Of a stretch of DNA of 64,000 nucleotides, positions 1-7,395 are shown piece by piece (the stretch's first letter is position 1; every line of letters begins with the position of its first letter). The notes under the pieces were generated by a model. It saw nothing but the letters and a program-made list of their open reading frames with translations. It ran no database searches and was not told where the DNA came from. The position numbers and the translations under genes are program-made. Source of the stretch: Alkalimonas cellulosilytica (GTDB lineage: Bacteria > Pseudomonadota > Gammaproteobacteria > Enterobacterales > Alteromonadaceae); assembly GCF_036325985.1 (NCBI RefSeq), contig NZ_JAUHLI010000002.1:1-64000 (forward strand), written 5' to 3'.

Positions 1-38
1 GTTGTTCTTTTGTTCATGGACTAATTCTCTCAAGAAAA

Positions 39-698
39 TTAGCCTCCGACAAACCCGGTGTGATTCATTTTGCTTCTTAACCAACTGTTTGCTGTCAATG
101 CCGCCTTATTGGCTTTTTTGTTGTCGTCTGGCTCTGCGTCATAGATCGCTTTGTAACGTGCTGAGTATTCCCTGCTCACCTGAGTACGCTTGCTGGCTGG
201 CAGCTTCAATAGCATTGATTGGATCCAGTCAGCATCACTATACCTCTCCTGCTTTGCTGCCATCTCTGACGCTGGAGCTTTCCAAAAGGCCAGGTTGCTG
301 CCGTCACTGTAATGCTCCGGCATTGGGATATTGATACCATTCACTTCCCTGATTATCACATTACCAGTTGGCTTAACCTTGTCGGCTTCATTCAATCCAG
401 AGGTGGTGTCAATCTGGTTTACTTCAAGCCCGTCATTAGCTGCTTTTACTTTGTCTACTCCTCGCCCCCCGTCTATTCCGTCTATTTGTCTACTTTTTTG
501 GTTAAATCCTTTAATATCAGTGACTTGTGTGATTTTTTGAGTAGACGACCTTTTGTCGCTCTGTCTATTCTGTCTATTCTTCTGACTATTCTCGCGACCT
601 ATTGCCACTTCCTTGGCTTGCGTTGGTTCTGTTACTGGCTGATAGGTCACTTCCGTTGCGACCTGTCTTGCTGCCATTGCCCTAGCAATCGCGCCCAT
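39..698 (-). CDS. Island protein of unknown function, last gene of the replication-type operon
   Basis: 219 aa; I do not recognise a domain. The N-terminal half is polar and low in complexity (Gln, Asn, Arg, Lys and Asp rich), including an NRQNRQ repeat near residue 42 and a GIDGGRGVDK stretch near residue 74. The C-terminal part (about 120-219) looks folded, with WKAP, DWIQSMLLKLP and a basic, aromatic tail. Its ATG overlaps the stop of the upstream DUF3987 gene as TAATG, so translation is probably coupled. The coding sequence contains a cluster of TAGAC repeats (see 453-577) which also explains the NRQ amino-acid repeat. A DNA- or replication-related role is only inferred from the neighbours. 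Confidence 0.7.
   Translation of the reverse strand: MGAIARAMAARQVATEVTYQPVTEPTQAKEVAIGRENSQKNRQNRQSDKRSSTQKITQVTDIKGFNQKSRQIDGIDGGRGVDKVKAANDGLEVNQIDTTSGLNEADKVKPTGNVIIREVNGINIPMPEHYSDGSNLAFWKAPASEMAAKQERYSDADWIQSMLLKLPASKRTQVSREYSARYKAIYDAEPDDNKKANKAALTANSWLRSKMNHTGFVGG
453..577 (-). repeat. TAGAC repeat cluster inside the 219-aa island gene (candidate iterons)
   Basis: GTCTA on the plus strand (TAGAC on the minus) begins at 453, 471, 480, 488, 563 and 572, with one opposite copy at 542-546. Several are spaced 8 or 9 bp, as AATAGACAG units on the minus strand. The same pentamer at the same spacing recurs at 4212-4327. Iteron function is inferred. Confidence 0.5.
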
Positions 699-2188
699 TA
701 GCCAAGCCTCTCAAGTGTGGCGTTGTGATTAAGTCTCCAAGATTGCTTGCGCTTTACCCCGTCAATCTCTGTATTATTCGGCAGCTTTATCAACCAGCCA
801 CGTTCCTCAAGATTCTCAATGACCCTCTTAGCGTCCTGTGCGTTTTCTATGCCGCGTATGAATTGTGTTGCCCTAGGTGGATAGATTGCGTTCCAGCCAG
901 CTTCGATCATCTTCCTTACCAGTTTGCGCCCTAGCTTCTGTTCCTCTGTTTCTTCCACCTTGTTTGTTAAGCGCAACACTTCAAACAGATACCACGCTGA
1001 CAATTCGCAAGCTCGCGTCATAACCTCGCCACTTATGACAGTAGCATGAGGGTTCTCAATCAGTGCCAGTACGCCAGCTATTCTTAGCGCCTGTTCTGCT
1101 GCTTTACTGCCTGTTGCTTTGATGTCGCGGAAGCTGCCAAACCTGCCTATCTCTTTCTCGATTTCGTTATACGTTTCTGTGTACTCTGCATGCGCGTCAC
1201 TGCTTAGATGTAGCTCCCTTGGCGCTAAGTTGCCGTACTCATCCTCTGGCTGCTCCAGTTCAAATAGGTCTGTGAGCCTTGATTGAAAGCGCTTAATATC
1301 GGTATTGATTGATAGGTCAACATCCTTGTAGAAGCGAGTGCCTGCTAAGCTCTCAGGTGCGGCAATCAGGAAGCGAGCCAAGAAACCTTGACCCAGCATT
1401 TCAGGGTCATTCAGCACCTTGTTAGCCACGATTGGCTGTATCATCAGATGAGCAGATAGCCTGGGATTATTGATCGTTAATGATTCGCCCTCACTAGCAC
1501 GCGTCCGATTTATTTGCTCACCACCCCAGAACTGACTAAGCAGCGCTATTGTTTTGAGCTTGCTGTCCGCCATAGCCCCACCACCAAAAAAGGATCCGCC
1601 TTCATCATTGTATAGGCCTTGCGACTTCCAGCCCTTGGCAAACCCTTTGATCAGGCCTTCCACAGTTGGATCGGTGGAAAGTATCTGTGGGATCTTAGGT
1701 GGCTCAGGTGGCAAGCCTAGTTGATTGAGTGCGTTGGTTAAATCTTCTTTGCTGGCGTTTTTGCTGCCGTTTTCAGCCTGCTTATATAACGCATCATGCG
1801 CCAGCTTCTCATTCTCGAACCATTGCCTTTGTTCCCGGTAGTCCTCGCGTAATCTATCCTGGCGCTCTCTCGCTGGTGCTGTAGCGAACTTATCAACTGC
1901 AGACTTTCTGTCGCCTGATTCTGCTACCGACAGCATGAATAAGCTAATTGGAACTCGCCTTCCGCTGACAACAACATCGCCATGCGGTTGCGCTGCGAAA
2001 GCTGCTGCACTCAGTACGCTTTGTGCTGCTAGCGATACGGGTACTTGTACGCCCTCTGCTAAGGCTCTTACTGCTGGCGCTAAAACATTGCCCAAGGCAT
2101 CCACAGGGTAGGGCGATTGTGCTTCATGATTCGCTGTAAGTGGTGCTGGAATTGGGTCTTTTGGTGTTATTTTTGCTACTGATGCCAT
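698..2188 (-). CDS. DUF3987 (YfjI-like) domain protein
   Basis: 496 aa, matching the DUF3987 family found in prophages, phage satellites and islands, usually beside a TOPRIM or primase protein. The N-terminal region (about 25-100) carries the family's ALGN...AVRALAEGVQVP and ends in a glycine/lysine segment, ESGDRKSAVDK at about 90-100, where a P-loop-like motif lies in this family. A charged helical segment follows (100-150), then a domain with the NNPRLSAHLMIQP and GQGFLARFLIAAPE signatures (about 240-285). The family is suspected to be helicase/ATPase-like in element replication, but its biochemistry is poorly known. The gene shares one base with the upstream TOPRIM gene and overlaps the downstream gene, so the three form one operon. 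Confidence 0.85.
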   Translation of the reverse strand: MASVAKITPKDPIPAPLTANHEAQSPYPVDALGNVLAPAVRALAEGVQVPVSLAAQSVLSAAAFAAQPHGDVVVSGRRVPISLFMLSVAESGDRKSAVDKFATAPARERQDRLREDYREQRQWFENEKLAHDALYKQAENGSKNASKEDLTNALNQLGLPPEPPKIPQILSTDPTVEGLIKGFAKGWKSQGLYNDEGGSFFGGGAMADSKLKTIALLSQFWGGEQINRTRASEGESLTINNPRLSAHLMIQPIVANKVLNDPEMLGQGFLARFLIAAPESLAGTRFYKDVDLSINTDIKRFQSRLTDLFELEQPEDEYGNLAPRELHLSSDAHAEYTETYNEIEKEIGRFGSFRDIKATGSKAAEQALRIAGVLALIENPHATVISGEVMTRACELSAWYLFEVLRLTNKVEETEEQKLGRKLVRKMIEAGWNAIYPPRATQFIRGIENAQDAKRVIENLEERGWLIKLPNNTEIDGVKRKQSWRLNHNATLERLG

Positions 2189-3105
2189 TATTCAATTGCT
2201 CCCAATATCATTGCCTTTACGGCCTGATTGCCACGCAATAAAGCCAGATCATTGAAGTCAGTACCGATCTCGTCATTATCGAAAACGGGATAAACCACCT
2301 CAGCGCCAATAGACAGTGCTGCGGCCTTTGCCTTTTCGAGCCCGACATTCTCTTTTGCTAGCGCATCGTTATCAGCACAAACAATGAATTGCTTTCGTGG
2401 GTACTTGTTGTGGATAAGCAGGGCGACCGGCAACATGTTGCTGGCCGATAGTGCCGCCACTACGGGTAGTTCTGTGGCTTCGTGAAGTGTGGCTGCTGTA
2501 GCAAAACCCTCTGCGATTAGAATAGTGTCACTGTCTGACGCCAATCCAAACGGGCAGAAACCGCCATGTGTTCGTGCGTCTTTGGCGAACCGTTTTCCGA
2601 AGCTTTCGCATATGTATTGAAGGCTAATGAGCTGGCCGCCGATGTCGCGTATAGGAATCACAAGCACGCCCGTGGAGTTCACTCGCGCATGATGTGCTTT
2701 GATCTTCTTGCGCGTTAGGTAGGGATGTTCTACCGCTGGTTTTGAATTATTCCATACGAACAGCGCCTTGGCAGTGCCTTTCGCAATAAGCTGCTCCCGT
2801 TCCTGCGCTGCTTGCTCTCTGGCTCGCTTGATTGCGGCCACTGCTTCATCCGACATTCTGCTGCCGCTACCACCGCTGCTATACACAAGTTGCTCTGACG
2901 TTTTCCAGCTTCCGTAAACAGCGACAATAGAATCATCCGAGTTCGCGTAGTAGATAATCCAGCCGCATTTGCTACCAGGCTTATCGCCCTCTATGTCAAA
3001 GCGACAAAGCAGGCCGCTGGTTAAATCCAATGTGTGAGCTGGCGTGATCCCGTTGGCTGACATTTCAGCCATTAGCTCAGTTGTATGGTTACTAATTTTG
3101 CTCAT
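2188..3105 (-). CDS. TOPRIM-domain primase-like protein
   Basis: 305 aa. The N-terminal half (1-115) resembles the DUF5906/DUF7146-type region preceding TOPRIM domains in plasmid and phage primases. The TOPRIM core follows, with the catalytic glutamate in LIAEGFATAATLHEAT (Glu199) and the DxD pair in VCADND (Asp245, Asp247). A terminal GTDFNDLA motif near 281 is typical of these proteins. No zinc-finger primase head is present, so it may work with the DUF3987 partner. The ATG is preceded by GAGGACATTATACC. The product probably makes primers or acts in initiation of island replication; this is inferred from family and context. Confidence 0.85.
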   Translation of the reverse strand: MSKISNHTTELMAEMSANGITPAHTLDLTSGLLCRFDIEGDKPGSKCGWIIYYANSDDSIVAVYGSWKTSEQLVYSSGGSGSRMSDEAVAAIKRAREQAAQEREQLIAKGTAKALFVWNNSKPAVEHPYLTRKKIKAHHARVNSTGVLVIPIRDIGGQLISLQYICESFGKRFAKDARTHGGFCPFGLASDSDTILIAEGFATAATLHEATELPVVAALSASNMLPVALLIHNKYPRKQFIVCADNDALAKENVGLEKAKAAALSIGAEVVYPVFDNDEIGTDFNDLALLRGNQAVKAMILGAIE

Positions 3106-3165
3106 GGTATAATGTCCTCGTATGTGTGAGACTTCGGGGGCGTGTTGCTCCCTTTTTTTTGCCCG

Positions 3166-3366
3166 TTACTCCGCTGCCAACCTGCTGTTGCGCTCATCAA
3201 TGCGCTCTTTGATCCATTGATTGATCTCTGCTTCAATCCAGAATGAGCGACGACCTAGCGCAATGGGTTTTGGGAATTGACCAAGCGAGATCAGCTTGTA
3301 AATATGGGGGCGAGAAAAGCCCGAAGCCTGCTTTGTTTCATTTAAATCCAATAACTTATGACTCAT
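3166..3366 (-). CDS. AlpA-family helix-turn-helix regulator (first copy)
   Basis: 66 aa. It shows the AlpA/phage-transcriptional-regulator pattern: LLDLNETKQASGFSRPHIYKLI as the winged HTH core, then GQFPKPIALGRRSFWIEAEINQWI. These small MerR-like proteins activate integrase or excision genes in CP4-57-type islands, or act as excisionases. It lies 60 bp upstream of the TOPRIM gene and likely heads that operon. AGAGGT is upstream of the ATG. It shares only the family pattern with the second copy at 3441-3626, so this is not a recent duplication. Confidence 0.85.
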   Translation of the reverse strand: MSHKLLDLNETKQASGFSRPHIYKLISLGQFPKPIALGRRSFWIEAEINQWIKERIDERNSRLAAE

Positions 3367-3395
3367 ATTGAAGTACCTCTTACTTTTCTTTAAGC

Positions 3396-3422
3396 AATAA
3401 AAAAGCCGCGCAGTTGGCGGCC
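3396..3422 (-). terminator. Intrinsic terminator after the second alpA-like gene
   Basis: On the minus strand GCCGC-(7 nt)-GCGGC is followed by TTTTTTATT. It separates the transcription unit of the AlpA-like gene at 3441 from the one beginning at 3366. Confidence 0.75.
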
Positions 3423-3440
3423 TGGTGTATTAGCTGCTAG

Positions 3441-3626
3441 CTAGGCTGCGTCACGCAGTCTGATTCTGTCCTCGATAAAGCGATCAATGTCCTCCTGTGT
3501 CCAGGCTGCTGAGCGCTCCCCAAACTTGATTGGTGGCGGTGCGATACCCTCTTTGATTAGTTTGTACCAAAGGGTGCGACAGATCGGTACTTGCGCCAGT
3601 ACATCTTCGATTTTCAGAAATTTCAT
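3441..3626 (-). CDS. AlpA-like helix-turn-helix protein (second copy)
   Basis: 61 aa. The layout is the same as the neighbouring AlpA protein: KIEDVLAQVPICRTLWYKLIKEG (HTH, residues 5-27), then APPPIKFGERSAAWTQEDIDRFIEDR (the wing, with the Trp-x-x-Glu-(D/E)-Ile-(D/E) signature). GAGGTGATTT precedes the ATG. A terminator follows directly, so it is probably transcribed alone. Role not known beyond DNA binding; excisionase/directionality factor or transcriptional regulator are both possible. Confidence 0.8.
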   Translation of the reverse strand: MKFLKIEDVLAQVPICRTLWYKLIKEGIAPPPIKFGERSAAWTQEDIDRFIEDRIRLRDAA

Positions 3627-3865
3627 AAATCACCTCGTAGTTGGTTTAATATCGGCCTTGCCAGCTCATTTACCGCAAAGATATTCGCCTCAATTCGTCC
3701 TGTGAAATGCAGTTTGGTTATATCCAGTGCAATATTTATTCAATTTTGCTCTAAATATGACTCAATTGTGTACCAAACTGTTTCATAGTGTCTCAATCTG
3801 TCTCACAGTCGAAGGACTGACCGCAGACTTTGTATTAACTGATCGGAGCAGTTGGTTGTATTTAG

Positions 3866-3895
3866 CTAATAAAAAAGGCCGCCCGAAGGCAGCCT
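3866..3895 (-). terminator. Intrinsic terminator with TTCG tetraloop
   Basis: On the minus strand AGGCTGCC-TTCG-GGCGGCCT is followed by TTTTTATTA. It lies well inside the gene-free region. Confidence 0.75.
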
Positions 3896-3928
3896 GTTGT
3901 AATGGTTATGGTGTTGTGAAGCAGAAAC

Positions 3929-3956
3929 AAAAAAGGCCACCCACAAAGGGCAGCCT
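3929..3956 (-). terminator. Second intrinsic terminator, similar to its neighbour
   Basis: On the minus strand AGGCTGCCC-TTTGT-GGGTGGCCT is followed by TTTTTG. The stem shares AGGCTGCC and GGCCTTTTTT with the terminator at 3866, so the two may be a duplication. Confidence 0.7.
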
Positions 3957-4211
3957 GCTTGATAGTGGAGTCGTTAGATAGCACAACTCCAATCTTGGGT
4001 CTAGGATAAGCGAATCTGATTTAATCCGTCAACCACTTTTTTTAAACTATCCAATAAAGCTATGTGCATCAGTGTCTTAGACAAGTGGCGTGTAGCACTC
4101 TACTTTTTCAGTCAAACTAGCCCTGAGCGCCAGCAAATCACCTGATCTTCTGACCCTCACAGCGAGATGGTTAGGGCATGGCCTTAGCGTAGTCATTGAT
4201 TTAACAGTCGA

Positions 4212-4327
4212 CTAGACAGACTAGACAAGCGATAAAATAGCATCTAGTTCAAAAACCATTTTAAATCAGTTGCTTACCTAACAAACTAGACGACTAGACG
4301 AACTAGACGCTTTTCCTGCCCCTAGAC
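4212..4327 (+). repeat. CTAGAC repeat cluster (candidate iterons)
   Basis: CTAGAC begins at 4212, 4221, 4286, 4294, 4303 and 4322, with spacings of 9, 8 and 9 bp within groups. A near copy, TTAGACAAG, is at 4077. The spacing and the sharing with the 453-577 cluster suggest binding sites for an island protein, as P4-type elements have at ori and crr. That function is inferred. Confidence 0.55.
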
Positions 4328-4416
4328 AACTGCCAATACCATTAATAATGAATAACCAAGTTGGAATGATAGGCTGACTACTAAGCGCAATCAGCCAGGT
4401 GGGTAGGGTGATTCTG

Positions 4417-4632
4417 TTATGCTTTGCCCTGGCTTATCTCATTGCCAAGTTTAACTAGTATCTCGCCAAGGCTTTCAAACTGCATTTGTAAGCCGTAGAT
4501 AGCCTGCTCCATTGTTCTTGTTGTGAGCTGCTCTATAGTGCTCTCAAGTCCTAATGCTACGGCTGTGCTCTTGGCTGTGTCGCATATTAGGCCTGCTTGA
4601 TTTAATAGCTCATCGATCTTGTTGTTATCCAT
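4417..4632 (-). CDS. Small unknown island protein
   Basis: 71 aa, not recognised. Composition suggests an all-helical, mildly acidic protein (IDELLNQAGLICDTAKSTA, then a second helix from about 35 to 66). It is the third gene of the integrase transcription unit, starting 3 bp after the 62-aa gene's stop codon. The tight packing is the main support that it is real. Confidence 0.6.
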   Translation of the reverse strand: MDNNKIDELLNQAGLICDTAKSTAVALGLESTIEQLTTRTMEQAIYGLQMQFESLGEILVKLGNEISQGKA

Positions 4633-4635
4633 TGA

Positions 4636-4824
4636 CTATCCCTCACTCTGCTTGGTTGAGCCCTGTGTTGCATTTACTTCATCTACTTGGCTGGCCTTTT
4701 GTTCTGCTTGGCTCAGTAGCTTGCGAAATGCGCTGCTACTCTCCTGTGTTGCCTGCTTGGTTTTCAATGCCGTCAAATAGGCCTGCTGCTCTTGCTGTGT
4801 CAGGCTGCTGTCGTTATCACTCAT
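4636..4824 (-). CDS. Small unknown island protein
   Basis: 62 aa, rich in Gln, Ser, Ala and Glu, probably helical in its centre (QQAYLTALKTKQATQESSSAFRK split over residues 13-35). No family recognised. It starts 2 bp after the integrase stop codon and is followed after 3 bp by the 71-aa gene, an arrangement typical of a translated operon. Confidence 0.6.
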   Translation of the reverse strand: MSDNDSSLTQQEQQAYLTALKTKQATQESSSAFRKLLSQAEQKASQVDEVNATQGSTKQSEG

Positions 4825-4826
4825 GC

Positions 4827-6086
4827 TTACCCCTCTGCTGCTCTGCTAAATGGTGTTACGTTGCTGCTTGCGATGCCTACGCTGCCTGTGGCGCACTGCT
4901 CAATGTAATCCGACCATGCTTGCATAAGTGGCCTTCTACGCTCAAGGTACTGCGCCCTGTTGTACGCTCTTCTAACACTGTTCTTGTCAACGTGTGACAG
5001 TGCCACTTCAATCAAGTCAGGATCATGGCCCTGGTCATTCAAGTAGGTAGAAGCCACCGACCTTAATCCATGTGATACCAATTTTCCTTTATAGCCCATG
5101 CGCTTTAATGCCATGTTTGCCGTCTGTGTGTTGGTGTGCACCGACTTATCTCTATCACCAGTAAACACATACTCACAATGGCCTGTGACCTTCTTCATTT
5201 CTAAGAGAAGATTAACCACTTGGATTGATAACGGCACTTGATGTTGTCGCTGCTCGTCTTTGCCGCGCCCAACGGTTTTAACGCCTACAGTCATTACCTT
5301 GCCATAAAGATCAATCTGCTCCCACTTCACTGTTGCCGCTTCTGCTGGCCGTAACATGGTGTGTAGCTGGAACTCGATTAGGCAGCGTGTTTGAAACTTG
5401 ATGCTTGCCCTTTGAAGTGTTCGCATTAAATCTGGTAGTTCTTGCGGATCAATGGTTAGTTGGTTCTTAGCCTTTGGCTTATCAAACGCCACGGCTATGC
5501 CAGCCAGTGGATTATGTGGAGCCAAGCCAGTATTGGTGGCAAAGGTCATTATCTCATTAAGCCTTTGACATAAGCGCCTGATAGTTTCCAAGTTACCTTT
5601 TACCTCAAGCGGTCTGATAGCTTCTATTGCCATAGGTGCTGTGATTGATGAAATAGGGTAGTCACCTAATTTAGGTAGGATGTGTAGTTCAAGTGATCTC
5701 GAAATATCCAAAGCGTAATCATCTGAGACAGTTTTTGCTTTTTTCTCATGCCAGCTCTTAGCAACTGCCCTTAATGTTTGCGCTGCTTTGACTCGTTCGG
5801 CAAGCTCGGTTTGCTGCTGCTCAAAATAAGGGTCTTTGCCTGCTTCAATTAGCCTTCGGAACTCCTCTGCTTTCCTTCTGGCATCTTCCAATGAAACGCT
5901 TGGGTAGTTACCTATTGTCAGATTGGATCTCGTCTTTTCAATTGGCTTGGTGTAGTTGAATACCCACGTCCTAATTCCAGTCGGTTTAACCCTAAGAATT
6001 AGGCCTTCACCATCACCAAGGGTATATACCTTGCTACTTGGTTTAGCGTGTTCGACCTGTTTGGCTGTCAGCTTGTTAGTTGCCAT
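4827..6086 (-). CDS. int: P4-type tyrosine recombinase (island integrase)
   Basis: 419 aa, the usual size for the family. Residues 1-85 form the DUF4102-type arm-DNA-binding domain (TLGDGEGLILRVKPTG, LTIGNYPSVSLEDAR). Residues about 105-200 are the core-binding domain. The catalytic domain has Arg246 (LHTMLRPAEA), His339 and Arg342 (SHGLR), His365 (LSHVD) and the nucleophile Tyr375 (AYNRAQYLERRR). All catalytic residues are intact. The gene starts 208 bp from the 3' end of ssrA, with TAGGAG before the ATG. CP4-57-type integrases use the ssrA 3' end as attB, which fits the position. It catalyses integration and excision of the island. Confidence 0.95.
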   Translation of the reverse strand: MATNKLTAKQVEHAKPSSKVYTLGDGEGLILRVKPTGIRTWVFNYTKPIEKTRSNLTIGNYPSVSLEDARRKAEEFRRLIEAGKDPYFEQQQTELAERVKAAQTLRAVAKSWHEKKAKTVSDDYALDISRSLELHILPKLGDYPISSITAPMAIEAIRPLEVKGNLETIRRLCQRLNEIMTFATNTGLAPHNPLAGIAVAFDKPKAKNQLTIDPQELPDLMRTLQRASIKFQTRCLIEFQLHTMLRPAEAATVKWEQIDLYGKVMTVGVKTVGRGKDEQRQHQVPLSIQVVNLLLEMKKVTGHCEYVFTGDRDKSVHTNTQTANMALKRMGYKGKLVSHGLRSVASTYLNDQGHDPDLIEVALSHVDKNSVRRAYNRAQYLERRRPLMQAWSDYIEQCATGSVGIASSNVTPFSRAAEG

Positions 6087-6099
6087 ATCTCGCTCCTAG

Positions 6100-6151
6100 G
6101 TGTAACACGCTATGTTGGTTCTATGTGTGCGTGTTACTAACAATGTTACAC
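6100..6151. promoter_or_regulatory. Inverted GTGTTAC-type repeats upstream of int
   Basis: GTGTAACAC at 6100-6108, GTGTTAC at 6131-6137 and GTTACAC at 6145-6151 form spaced direct and inverted half-sites between int and ssrA. They could be integrase/AlpA arm sites or an autoregulatory operator of int. Only the repeats themselves are seen. Confidence 0.45.
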
Positions 6152-6211
6152 TAGGAATGAGCTTCATGTGTACAAAAATAGCGCTGAAAATACGCTTGCG
6201 GAGTGATAGGT

Positions 6212-6240
6212 AATAAAAAACCCACCTTTTACAGTGGGTT
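6212..6240 (-). terminator. Intrinsic terminator next to ssrA
   Basis: On the minus strand AACCCAC-(8 nt)-GTGGGTT is followed by TTTTATTA, about 55 bp beyond the tmRNA 3' end. It would end the ssrA transcript before int, although it belongs to the island side of the junction. Confidence 0.75.
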
Positions 6241-6294
6241 AGTGGTGTTTTTTAGTATGATTTAGGACGTGTAAGTTTGCCTAAATCTGCTAGT

Positions 6295-6329
6295 TGGTGG
6301 AGCTGGGGGGAGTTGAACCCCCGTCCGAA
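6295..6329 (-). other. Island attachment site (3' end of ssrA)
   Basis: The T-arm and acceptor end of tmRNA (TTCGGACGGGGGTTCAACTC and on to CCA) directly adjoins the island. The exact crossover cannot be set because the other copy lies beyond the left edge of the window. Confidence 0.55.
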
Positions 6330-6655
6330 AAACCTACATCCTCGGTACTACATGCTTAGCCAATTCATTTAGTTAACCCTATGAGCGCCGAATGGCAGGC
6401 TATCGTCGGGCGAGCCTGATTGGTTTTAACGTCTTGGCTCCAGGCGAAGCCGCCACGCGATCCTGTTTAGGGTGATCCCCCGTTACCTCTGCTTACAGGC
6501 ATGCAAGAGCGGGAGAGCTATCTACTGCTTATTAGGCAGCGATTGCGTAGTTTTCGTCGTTTGCGACTATTGGTTTGCGGTTTTTTTACGAGGCCTACCG
6601 CACCTCGGCATGCACCTAAGAGTTCGTGAATCCCGTCGAATCCAGAATCAGCCCC
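6295..6655 (-). ncRNA. ssrA: Transfer-messenger RNA (tmRNA)
   Basis: 361 nt. The 5' end starts GGGGCTGATTCTGGATTCGA and the 3' end is a tRNA-Ala-like T-arm and acceptor ending in encoded CCA. The resume/tag frame at 6532-6564 encodes ANDENYAIAA followed by TAATAA; this differs from the E. coli tag ANDENYALAA only at the eighth residue. tmRNA rescues ribosomes stalled on broken mRNAs and tags the product for ClpXP-type proteolysis. Its protein partner SmpB is encoded 156 bp upstream on the same strand. The 3' end doubles as the integration site for the island to its left. Confidence 0.97.
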
Positions 6656-6695
6656 GAATTCGGTAGTGATTACGCCCACTCAGCGTGTGTCCGGC

Positions 6696-6724
6696 ATTGT
6701 ACGGGCTTGTAGCAAGCTGTACAA
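6696..6724 (-). promoter_or_regulatory. Sigma-70 promoter of ssrA
   Basis: On the minus strand TTGTAC (6724-6719), a 17-bp spacer and TACAAT (6701-6696). This would give a precursor with a 5' leader of roughly 35-40 nt to be removed by RNase P. Confidence 0.6.
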
Positions 6725-6811
6725 GAGATAGTGCCGGTATATCGCGGGTCTTTTCGGCCCGTTACTGCTTAGATGGGGGCTTGCGGTCAAAGTTTCAAGC
6801 CCAAAGCGAAA

Positions 6812-7291
6812 TTAACGATGAGTATGCTTCATCATCCGCTCTTTTTCCCGCGCCCAGTCTTTGTCTTTTAAGTCGGAGCGTTTATCAAAGTGCTTCTTGC
6901 CTTTAGCCAGGTGGAATTCGACTTTGACCCAACAGGCTTTCCAGTACATGGCGGTGGCCACAAGCGTATAGCCATCGCGCTCGGTCAAGCCTATCAGCTT
7001 GGCCAGTTCGCGTTTTTTCAGCAGCAGTTTGCGGCTGCGCTCCGGATCGCAAAGCACATGGCTGGAAGCACTGTTTAGCGGCTGAATTTGCGCGCCAAAC
7101 AAATAGGCTTCGCCTTGTTTGATGATAACGTAAGAGTCCGACAGGTTGACTTTGCCCTGGCGGATGCTTTTGACTTCCCATCCCTGCAAACTGATGCCGG
7201 CCTCGAACTTGTCTTCAAGGAAATATTCATGGCGGGCTTTTTTATTCAGCGCGATGGTACTGCTTTGAGTTTTCGGTTTCTTTTTTGTCAT
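6812..7291 (-). CDS. smpB: SsrA-binding protein SmpB
   Basis: 159 aa, standard length. It shows the SmpB beta-barrel signatures NKKARHEYFLEDKFEAGI (residues 16-33), GWEVKSIRQGKVNLSDSYV (about 37-55) and the basic C-terminal tail KGKKHFDKRSDLKDKDW ending in arginine/histidine. It binds the tRNA-like end of tmRNA and places it in the empty ribosomal A site during trans-translation. It sits just upstream of ssrA on the same strand, as in many gammaproteobacteria, and is divergent from ratA. Confidence 0.97.
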   Translation of the reverse strand: MTKKKPKTQSSTIALNKKARHEYFLEDKFEAGISLQGWEVKSIRQGKVNLSDSYVIIKQGEAYLFGAQIQPLNSASSHVLCDPERSRKLLLKKRELAKLIGLTERDGYTLVATAMYWKACWVKVEFHLAKGKKHFDKRSDLKDKDWAREKERMMKHTHR

Positions 7292-7340
7292 AGCTGCCTA
7301 GTATACGGGATCGAACGCTTGCTTTGCTATGGGCTGAGCC

Positions 7341-7368
7341 TTGTTGGCGCGAACTTTTCTGTTACAAT
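7341..7368 (+). promoter_or_regulatory. Probable promoter of ratA-ratB
   Basis: TTGTTG at 7341-7346, a 16-bp spacer and TACAAT at 7363-7368, 28 bp before the ratA ATG. Confidence 0.45.
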
Positions 7369-7395
7369 CTGCCCCTTGTTGTTCGAGGAGAGCCT

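Larger units (their letters stand above)
3627..4416. other. 790-bp island region without a recognisable gene
   Basis: No convincing coding sequence on either strand. It holds two minus-strand terminators (3866-3895, 3929-3956), the TAGAC repeat cluster (4212-4327) and a stretch rich in CTCAAT/CTGTCTC words at 3765-3810. An origin region or an untranslated RNA is possible. Confidence 0.5.
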
